From the NCBI GenBank assembly GCA_004552115.1, contig SFPH01000090.1, forward strand, positions 1 to 5,038: DNA of 5,038 bases. The letters run 5' to 3'. Position numbers and translations under genes: made by a program. A model generated the notes under the pieces. That model was not told the origin of the DNA. It worked only from the letters and a program-made list of their open reading frames with translations, and did not search any database. This document shows positions 1 through 5,038 of this stretch, one piece after another; positions within the stretch are counted from its first letter, which is position 1; every line of letters starts with the position of its first letter. The DNA is from Bacteroidales bacterium. GTDB taxonomy: Bacteria; Bacteroidota; Bacteroidia; Bacteroidales; UBA932.

Positions 1-482
1 GAAGCGCATCCGCCACCGGCCTGATGCCGCTGAGCCGCATACACTCCGCCGCCATCCTCATCGATGCGGAAGACAAGGACTGTGACGACTGCAAGGCGGC
101 TGTGCTGGCCTATTTCCGTAACAAAGGCATAAAGGCGAACATTTTCTTCTTCGACTTCAGCAAGAAGTCAGAGGAAGACCTTCAGATAACCAGCCTCAAC
201 AACACAATTCTGAAAAAAGACCTGAACTGGTGCGGCAGACCTTCCAGAGACAAGATGATGCAGCTCAGACAATCCTGCGACGAACTCTTCATCTCATTGA
301 TTGACAATGATTCATTCCCTGCCGTATTCATGGCCGCCTGCTCGCCAGCCAAGTTCAAGATAGGCAGGACAAAAATCGGCAGCAACTGCTTCGACATGGT
401 GTTCGAAAACCCGCCTGCGGGAGGAGTATCCCAGAAAGAAGCATTCAATGCCATAGTGGATTTCTTGGAAACAATACAATAA
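1..482 (+). CDS. DUF6913-like protein, 5' partial
   Basis: This is a small, probably cytoplasmic protein of unknown function. The frame is open from base 3 to the TAA stop at 480-482, giving about 159 visible residues. The first ATG is at 24, but nothing before it resembles a ribosome binding site and the frame continues upstream without a stop, so the true start is probably outside the window. Visible features are a hydrophobic strand (HSAAILIDAED), a short helix, a second strand (IKANIFFFDF), a KKDLNW motif, a strand containing FISLIDNDSFP, and a PAKFKIGR segment near the C-terminus. This order resembles Bacteroidota DUF6913 proteins as I remember them; the family call rests on that pattern and not on a search. 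No signal peptide or membrane segment is visible. The stop overlaps the start of the next gene by one base (TAATG), so the two are very likely co-transcribed and translationally coupled. Confidence 0.6.
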   Translation, partial: SASATGLMPLSRIHSAAILIDAEDKDCDDCKAAVLAYFRNKGIKANIFFFDFSKKSEEDLQITSLNNTILKKDLNWCGRPSRDKMMQLRQSCDELFISLIDNDSFPAVFMAACSPAKFKIGRTKIGSNCFDMVFENPPAGGVSQKEAFNAIVDFLETIQ

Positions 483-1441
483 TGGGAAACATAAGCAGAC
501 ACATCATCACCGGAATAAAGGGCTATGCGATGGGAGCGGCCAATGTTATTCCGGGCGTATCCGGCGGCACGATAGCATTGCTGACCGGCATTTTTTCCGA
601 AATCATCGAAGCCATGAACTCGCTTATGGACATTTCGGTCTGGAAACTCCTCCTCAAGGGTGAATTCAGGGAGTTCTGGAGCAGAATCCACGGCAGCTTC
701 CTCGTCGCATTGATGGTCGGCGTCCTCCTGAGCGTATTCACATTGGCGAAGCTGATGGTATATGTGATGGCCTATTACCCGGTCCAGACCTGGGCCTTTT
801 TCTTCGGCCTGATTATCGCCTCAGCCGTGTACATGATTGCCGACATCAAGGGATGGAAACTTTTCGACTATCTCTTCTTTATTGTAGGTATCACTCTCGG
901 CGTAGTCATCTGCACAATGTCGCCCACGGATACTCCTGACGGGCTCTGGTTCATCTTCATATGCGGTGCAATCGCCGTATGCACCATGATTCTGCCGGGC
1001 ATCTCGGGCAGCTTCATCCTGGTCATCCTCGGAAAATACGACTATGTGATGCAGGCCGTGAGCAATCTGGACATCCCCGTCCTGGCCGTGTTCGGAATCG
1101 GCTGCGTCATCGGCATCCTGGCATTCTCCAAGTTCCTCCACTGGCTGCTGGCACGCTGCGAAAGGCAGACGATGCTGGTGCTGGTCGGCTTCGTCATCGG
1201 GGCTCTTGTGAAGGTCTGGCCGTGGAATGACATGACAGCCGTTGCAAAGGCACAGTTCCTCAGAAGCGGAATGTCTGCCGCCGATGCGTCCACTGCAGTC
1301 AGCACCCTCGTGGAGAACGGAGCTGTCCTTAGACAAGTCATTGATCCACAGACGACAGGAGCGATCATCTGGGCCCTGGCCGGCCTTGTCACCGTAGTAT
1401 CGATAGAATTTCTGAGCAAAAGAAAAGGGACTGAAAAATGA
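482..1441 (+). CDS. popT: DUF368 family protein, PopT-type undecaprenyl-phosphate translocase
   Basis: This is a polytopic inner-membrane protein of 319 residues, a normal full length for DUF368. Members of this family (PopT) move undecaprenyl phosphate, the lipid carrier for peptidoglycan and other envelope polymers, back across the cytoplasmic membrane for reuse. The sequence shows the two pseudo-repeated family motifs: NVIPGVSGGT near residues 21-30 and ILPGISGSF near 170-178, each in a hydrophobic, probably re-entrant, segment. Further hydrophobic segments lie near residues 73-96, 101-122, 128-148, 155-187, 198-216, 230-247 and 291-310, with a more polar stretch around 249-290. The C-terminus is basic (SKRKGTEK), as expected for a cytoplasmic tail. 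The ATG at 482 overlaps the stop of the DUF6913-like gene, which fixes this start and implies coupling. The last codons lie within a terminator-like hairpin. Family assignment is strong; the translocase activity of this particular protein is inferred from characterised homologues. Confidence 0.9.
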   Translation: MGNISRHIITGIKGYAMGAANVIPGVSGGTIALLTGIFSEIIEAMNSLMDISVWKLLLKGEFREFWSRIHGSFLVALMVGVLLSVFTLAKLMVYVMAYYPVQTWAFFFGLIIASAVYMIADIKGWKLFDYLFFIVGITLGVVICTMSPTDTPDGLWFIFICGAIAVCTMILPGISGSFILVILGKYDYVMQAVSNLDIPVLAVFGIGCVIGILAFSKFLHWLLARCERQTMLVLVGFVIGALVKVWPWNDMTAVAKAQFLRSGMSAADASTAVSTLVENGAVLRQVIDPQTTGAIIWALAGLVTVVSIEFLSKRKGTEK

Positions 1442-1456
1442 TTGGTCAGCCCCTTT
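1424..1456. terminator. Hairpin terminator between convergent genes, possibly bidirectional
   Basis: AAAGGGACTGA (1424-1434) can pair with TCAGCCCCTTT (1446-1456) with a single A-C mismatch and an 11-base loop. It spans the last codons and stop of the DUF368 gene. On the plus strand the stem is followed by TTTCTCATT counted from its last T bases, a weak T-tract. On the minus strand the stem runs into TTTTCTTTTG, which is more T-rich. It lies 32 bp from the stop of the convergent M64 peptidase gene, so it could end both transcripts. Folding was judged by eye. Confidence 0.55.
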
Positions 1457-1487
1457 CTCATTATCTGCCTCAATCACGACAGGCGTA

Positions 1488-3371
1488 TTACCTGTTGTCA
1501 ATGAGGACAGGCGGTGCGAGCGGCACGAAGTCATAAGGCACCGCAGGAGCCTGTGCGGCCATAGCTGCGCCCGAGGACAATGCCCTGGCATCCTTGGCAA
1601 GAAAATCGTCAAAATCGAACGTACTTCCGGAAGCCTTCATTATCCTGCGCACAATTGCCTCGCGTGAAGGGGCATTGTAGTATGGCCTGTTGTCCTCCAT
1701 GCAGCTGATATACTCAGGACGCCAAGCCCCCATATAATAAAGATAGGCCCCCTCGTACATGCCGACAGCCTCGTAGCCTGCAATATCGAAATAGTGCTTC
1801 CAATGCACGAGTTCCCTGTCTCCTGTCAAGGATATATTATAGCCGAAATAAGGGTCTGATCCCCTCCACGAATTCACAAGATTCTGTCTTTCAACAGGGA
1901 GGCTCTCATTATTATACCTGTACTCGTCCAGCAGACGGCCGAAACCGTGTCCGCCACCCTCGTGGGTCACCACCTTGCCGAAGCTGCTTCCGGTAGGACA
2001 CATTGAGACAGAACGGCCAGTAGCCATCATCATGCAGGTTCCTGCATAGACATCGAGGTTGATCAGCACAAACACAGTCGTGTTGTCCAGTTCGGCATCC
2101 GTAACTCCTGGCACCTTCAGGGCATAGCTGAACACACGGTCATAATTACACTCTATTCCGGTGCTGTTGCCACCATCCAATGTGGAACTGAAAACCGTAT
2201 TCCTGGTCTGGGCCTTGCATCCGTTCATATTGCTCTTGACGGTAGCACCCCTTTCCTGCGAATAAGCCGCCACTGCGCTTACACGGAAATAATCCTTGTA
2301 GGACGCGTAAGGCTCAAGGCTGAAGAAAGCATTGACAGCTGTCTCCAGTGCCTGATCGAAGGCTCCACCATCGTTATAGTCCTCCTCGATGAAGCCGTCG
2401 CCGGTAAAAATCAGATGTACAGGCTGAGGTGCTCCGGCGCACTCCTCCATGATAAGGCGGACCTCACCGTCAACATAACCGCCTGCTGTACCTGTGGTGA
2501 AATAGCGTATATCAGACACAGACTTTCCGCCGAACGGGTCAGAGGCCTCCACCTTCCACATATATTCAGTATTCTTCTCGAGATAGCTGGAGAACTTCGT
2601 GGAATTGGACTCGCTTTCCATAGTCTGCCAGGTGGTGCCGCCATTGGATGAAATCATTAGGGTGTATGTCAATACGTCCCCGTCCGGGTCGGCAGGCACA
2701 TTCCACTTGAATGTCACATTGGTCGGAATATTGGTCGCACTTGACTCCGGGAATGTCAGTACAGCTGCCTCAGGTGCAGAATTCGGCATAGTCTGACTCA
2801 CGGTAACGAAACGGAACGAACCGTTGAAGTTGACCTGAAGGAATGCCGTATTGCGCGGAGTCCTATCGGTGAATCTGGCCGGGGTCAATGTGACCTCTGT
2901 CTCACCGGCATCTCCGGAAGAAGGCGAAGCAACGCACCACGGAACCTCCTTGTTGTCAATATCCCAGGCGTACTTCGAATAAACGGTCATCGTAGCCGGC
3001 GCTCCGGATTCATCAAATATGAATTCGGTCGAACTCAAAGAGAAATCCACTCCGGACTGTACCACGTCCACTGCCGCAGTCAGGCCCTGTCCGGAAAACA
3101 TCAATGTTGCAGTGCGGTCAAGTCCGGTGTTCTGCGCAGCCGTGACGGTCACCTCCGCATTGCCGGTTCCCGAAGAAGGAGAGCAGGTAAGCCATTCCGG
3201 CGAGGTGACTTCCCAGGCCACGTTTGACGAAACGGCCACCTTGAAGGACTTCCCCGCCTTCGGAAATTCAAGGGAAACGGGGTTGACCGACAATGTCTGG
3301 TCCGTCCTGCACGAAACTGCAGCCAGCGACAGGATAGCGGAACACACCGCTGTAACGATTCTTATATTCAT
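1488..3371 (-). CDS. M64 family (IgA peptidase) metallopeptidase with two BACON domains and an Fn3-like domain, predicted lipoprotein
   Basis: This is a predicted cell-envelope zinc endopeptidase of 627 residues. I start it at the ATG at 3371: it gives MNIRIVTAVCSAILSLAAVSC, a good lipoprotein signal with Cys21. The in-frame ATG at 3407 would add 12 residues ahead of the signal and lies upstream of the likely promoter. Domain order: BACON 1 (about 27-107, with AWEVTS and SPSSG), BACON 2 (about 109-195, AWDIDN and SPSSG), an Fn3-like domain (about 199-294, DPDGDVLTYTL, YMWKVEASDPFGG), then the M64 catalytic domain (about 302-612). The active-site stretch is THEGGGHGFGRLLDEY: His470, Glu471 and His475 with Asp482 as candidate third ligand. 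The spacing is HExxxH and not HExxH. Six cysteines in the catalytic domain could form disulfides. BACON and Fn3 domains are thought to bind or present substrate; M64 founders cleave IgA, but the substrate here is unknown. It lies downstream of two exported-protein genes and is separated from them by a hairpin. Confidence 0.88.
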   Translation of the reverse strand: MNIRIVTAVCSAILSLAAVSCRTDQTLSVNPVSLEFPKAGKSFKVAVSSNVAWEVTSPEWLTCSPSSGTGNAEVTVTAAQNTGLDRTATLMFSGQGLTAAVDVVQSGVDFSLSSTEFIFDESGAPATMTVYSKYAWDIDNKEVPWCVASPSSGDAGETEVTLTPARFTDRTPRNTAFLQVNFNGSFRFVTVSQTMPNSAPEAAVLTFPESSATNIPTNVTFKWNVPADPDGDVLTYTLMISSNGGTTWQTMESESNSTKFSSYLEKNTEYMWKVEASDPFGGKSVSDIRYFTTGTAGGYVDGEVRLIMEECAGAPQPVHLIFTGDGFIEEDYNDGGAFDQALETAVNAFFSLEPYASYKDYFRVSAVAAYSQERGATVKSNMNGCKAQTRNTVFSSTLDGGNSTGIECNYDRVFSYALKVPGVTDAELDNTTVFVLINLDVYAGTCMMMATGRSVSMCPTGSSFGKVVTHEGGGHGFGRLLDEYRYNNESLPVERQNLVNSWRGSDPYFGYNISLTGDRELVHWKHYFDIAGYEAVGMYEGAYLYYMGAWRPEYISCMEDNRPYYNAPSREAIVRRIMKASGSTFDFDDFLAKDARALSSGAAMAAQAPAVPYDFVPLAPPVLIDNR

Positions 3372-3395
3372 GTTTAATCTGCTTGGCACAAACTG

Positions 3396-3403
3396 TAAAT
3401 ATA
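3396..3403 (-). promoter_or_regulatory. Possible Bacteroidota -7 element upstream of the M64 gene
   Basis: On the minus strand TATATTTA sits about 25 bases before the chosen ATG. It matches seven of the eight positions of the Bacteroides -7 consensus TAnnTTTG, lacking the final G. No clear TTTG -33 element is found at the usual distance upstream. Transcription from here would begin near 3388, leaving a leader of under 20 bases and excluding the upstream ATG at 3407. The evidence is weak and rests on consensus matching. Confidence 0.3.
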
Positions 3404-3424
3404 GCAAATAATCTTCAGACTAGA

Positions 3425-3449
3425 AGAGGCTGACTAACAGCCAGCCTCT
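3425..3449 (-). terminator. Intergenic hairpin between the lipoprotein and M64 peptidase genes
   Basis: Read on the minus strand, AGAGGCTGGCT pairs with AGTCAGCCTCT around a GTT loop, giving an 11-bp stem. The only non-Watson-Crick pair is a G-U on this strand; the same position is an A-C mismatch on the plus strand, so the structure favours a minus-strand transcript. It begins 29 bases after the lipoprotein stop and ends 53 bases before the peptidase ATG. The bases after the stem (TCTAGTC) are only weakly T-rich, so it may be a partial terminator, or an RNA-stability element that lowers peptidase expression relative to the upstream lipoproteins. Confidence 0.6.
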
Positions 3450-3478
3450 GCATACGATTACTTTATCGCAGTCTGCTC

Positions 3479-4459
3479 TTATTTTGAAGACGCTGCAATC
3501 GGGGTGAGTGTACCTGTCAGGACGGCATCATACATTCCGAGCCAAGGGTAACCTTGGGCATACTGGAAGAAATCCATCTCAAGAAAGGACATCTCCTGAA
3601 GATTTCCGTCGACATCATAGGTCAGGGTCACAGGCTCATCACCGTCTTCGCCGCCTCCGAAGAGGGCATAAACAGTGTTCTCATCATAACGGCCGAGAAG
3701 CGATCCGAATACATCAGTATATGGATAGAAGGTACCCGTCTCGGAGTCATATTGGAACAGAGCATCGAAAACGAGACAGTCATTCTCAAAAGCATTGTAG
3801 CCTACAAGCCAGATCGGCGAATCATCTGTAGAGCCGAAGAGATTGAAGAGATCCAGCGCGAGAACGTATTCGTAGCCGGAGCTGAGCAATGGCTTGAACG
3901 CGTCTCCTTCCGGGATAAATATCAGATCTGCCAGGAATGGCTCGCCTGAAGCAGTATTGATGACTTCATAGTCCGGATAGAGGGAAGGATAGTTCACAAG
4001 AAAACTTCCTTCTGCCGGATAGGTAGCCTCGCGGGTGGTAACGGAAAAGCGCTGCACTTCTGAAAGAACACCCTCCTCCGTGATGGCAGCCACAAAGAAC
4101 TCGTAGTCCTTGCCGGGAGCCACATACAAAGTGTCCGTTGTGGTCGGAGTCTCATCACTGCTGTAAGTCACCATATTGTTGTCATAGGCTCCCGTTGCGT
4201 TACCGCAAAGAAGATCCAGAGCTACAGGAGCATCGTTGCCCTTTCCTGTGCAGAGCATATAGGCATACTGGGAAGCTGACTCGGAAGGGGTGAGGGTAAC
4301 TACAAGTTCAACATCACCTCTCTTGTCGATGGAGAATTCGACAGTCGGCTTCTCCTTGCCCTTGTTGTTCAGTCCAAGAGTCTCGTCACTGTCGCAGCCC
4401 GCAATCATGGTGATTGCGAGACCGGCGACGAGGAAATATCTTAATTTGTTCATAATCAT
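3479..4459 (-). CDS. Exported lipoprotein with Ig/Fn3-like N-terminal domain, function unknown
   Basis: This is a predicted outer-membrane lipoprotein of 326 residues, or 324 if the ATG at 4453 is used instead of that at 4459; the sequence does not decide between them. The signal peptide ends in a classic lipobox, MIAGC (Cys22), followed by DSDE. Acidic residues just after the cysteine are typical of the lipoprotein export signal that places Bacteroidota lipoproteins on the cell surface. After a short Lys/Asn-rich linker, residues about 38-145 look like a beta-sandwich of Ig/Fn3 type (VEFSIDKRG, LYVAPGKDYEFFVAA, RFSVTTREA). Residues about 150-322 are rich in aromatic and acidic residues and predicted beta strands; I do not recognise the family. 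No catalytic motif is visible, so a binding role is more likely than an enzymatic one. It lies 10 bp after the stop of the upstream exported-protein gene, so the two form an operon, and it precedes the M64 peptidase gene. Confidence 0.8.
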   Translation of the reverse strand: MIMNKLRYFLVAGLAITMIAGCDSDETLGLNNKGKEKPTVEFSIDKRGDVELVVTLTPSESASQYAYMLCTGKGNDAPVALDLLCGNATGAYDNNMVTYSSDETPTTTDTLYVAPGKDYEFFVAAITEEGVLSEVQRFSVTTREATYPAEGSFLVNYPSLYPDYEVINTASGEPFLADLIFIPEGDAFKPLLSSGYEYVLALDLFNLFGSTDDSPIWLVGYNAFENDCLVFDALFQYDSETGTFYPYTDVFGSLLGRYDENTVYALFGGGEDGDEPVTLTYDVDGNLQEMSFLEMDFFQYAQGYPWLGMYDAVLTGTLTPIAASSK

Positions 4460-4469
4460 CGATTTTTAA

Positions 4470-5038
4470 TTATTTGCGGGTCATAGTGATGTCTTTAATT
4501 GAAATCCAGTTACCATATTCAGTGCCTGAATCCATACCGAAGACACGACCTCCCATACCATATCCCGGGTCGAAGGTGATAGTGTTGCAATCTGAGCTCC
4601 AGGTTGCATAGACATCACCATCCGCTGACAAATTGGATGCGCCAGGGATGTATGCCCAAGTCTTGACATTGCAATACTCTGACAATTTGAAATCCATCTC
4701 GGTAGCCATAATCTTGTCAGTCTGAAGCTTGAGATACCCGCCTTCAGCATTGTAATCGAGATACCATACAGGCTCACCGGAGTCACTCCACCAATATCCT
4801 GCATAACCGCAGCATACAAGAGTCTTCTCGGCATTTGCCGCAGCCTCATCCTCAGTCAAACCTCCGGTAATGATAACATCGAAGGAAGTTGTGGAACCAT
4901 CGCTCAGACTCGTTGCAGAAAGTGTCCAGGTACCCATCAACCTGTCGTAAGGGTTGTTGTCATTGTCAACAATCTCGATGACAGCGGAGCCGGTACCTAC
5001 AGCGGCACCTTTGACATTCTCATCATCGGCGCGGGCGC
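4470..5038 (-). CDS. Exported beta-rich protein with Calx-beta-like domain end, 5' partial
   Basis: The 3' portion of a gene whose start lies beyond the right edge of the window; about 188 C-terminal residues are visible. The frame is open to the edge, so neither the TTG at 4940 nor the ATG at 4937 need be a start. The first visible residues end in GSAVIEIVDNDNNPYD, which resembles the last strand of a Calx-beta-like domain (typically ending in a xxIxDND motif). A second domain follows, from MGTWTLSATSLSDGS to the C-terminus ISIKDITMTRK, with many aromatic residues (for example GYAGYWW and WYLDY) and alternating beta-strand patterns; its family is not recognised. Such Ig-like plus barrel-like layouts are common in Bacteroidota surface lipoproteins, so a lipoprotein signal is expected outside the window. 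The TAA stop is 10 bp before the next gene, so both belong to one operon. A ligand-binding role is inferred only. Confidence 0.7.
   Translation of the reverse strand, partial: ARADDENVKGAAVGTGSAVIEIVDNDNNPYDRLMGTWTLSATSLSDGSTTSFDVIITGGLTEDEAAANAEKTLVCCGYAGYWWSDSGEPVWYLDYNAEGGYLKLQTDKIMATEMDFKLSEYCNVKTWAYIPGASNLSADGDVYATWSSDCNTITFDPGYGMGGRVFGMDSGTEYGNWISIKDITMTRK

Noticed and set aside
182..691. 169-codon minus-strand open frame opposite the DUF6913-like and DUF368 genes
   Set aside because: It lies wholly opposite the two coupled plus-strand genes, with no family resemblance or promoter.
1442..1487. Short gap between the convergent genes searched for a small RNA or small gene
   Set aside because: It holds only the right arm of the terminator hairpin and about 30 further bases with no visible signal.
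821..1612. 263-codon open frame on the minus strand opposite the DUF368 gene
   Set aside because: It is antisense to a well-supported membrane protein, runs into the end of the M64 gene, and its translation is rich in His, Asp, Gln and Arg with no recognisable domain.
3372..3407. Upstream ATG at 3407 as start of the M64 protein
   Set aside because: It would put 12 extra residues before a typical lipoprotein signal peptide, and it lies upstream of the only promoter-like element. The ATG at 3371 is preferred.
3019..3411. 130-codon plus-strand open frame opposite the start of the M64 gene
   Set aside because: It is antisense to the signal peptide and BACON domains; the translation is low in structure and has no recognisable motif.
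3508..3949. Two plus-strand open frames (3508-3831 and 3554-3949) inside the lipoprotein gene
   Set aside because: Both are antisense to a lipoprotein with a clear signal peptide and lipobox. One is Arg/His-rich, as out-of-frame translations often are.
4481..4849. 122-codon minus-strand open frame overlapping the exported-protein gene in another frame
   Set aside because: It overlaps the same-strand gene whose frame is open to the window edge and ends in a Calx-beta-like motif; this frame shows no domain.

Overview
The window looks like chromosomal DNA of a member of the Bacteroidota, most likely order Bacteroidales. The evidence is two BACON-type domains in a secreted peptidase, lipoprotein signal peptides followed by acidic residues (a Bacteroidota surface-export style), A/T-rich leaders without clear Shine-Dalgarno sites, and a DUF6913-like gene. 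Genus cannot be decided from this sequence.

Left part, plus strand (1-1441): the 3' part of a small DUF6913-like gene overlaps by one base (TAATG) the start of a complete DUF368 membrane protein. DUF368 is the PopT family of undecaprenyl-phosphate translocases, which recycle the lipid carrier of cell-envelope synthesis. A hairpin covering the last codons of this gene lies between the two convergent gene blocks and can act as a terminator, possibly in both directions.

Right part, minus strand (1488-5038), read right to left: (i) the C-terminal part of an exported protein that ends a Calx-beta-like domain and continues into an unclassified beta-rich domain; its 5' end lies beyond the window. 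(ii) 10 bp later, a complete lipoprotein of about 325 residues with an Ig/Fn3-like domain and a second unclassified beta-rich domain. (iii) After an intergenic hairpin, a predicted lipoprotein of 627 residues with two BACON domains, an Fn3-like domain and a C-terminal M64 (IgA-peptidase family) metallopeptidase domain.

The three minus-strand genes look like the distal end of a cell-surface cassette: binding lipoproteins plus a protease, the kind of set often placed downstream of susC/susD-like genes. The SusC/SusD part is not visible and is only inferred. The most interesting points are the HEGGGH zinc motif of the peptidase (one residue longer than HExxH), the hairpin separating the peptidase from the lipoprotein genes, and the tight coupling of an uncharacterised DUF6913-like gene to a lipid-carrier translocase. 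No RNA gene, mobile element, CRISPR array or long repeat was seen. Genes cover almost the whole window; the longest gap is about 107 bp.
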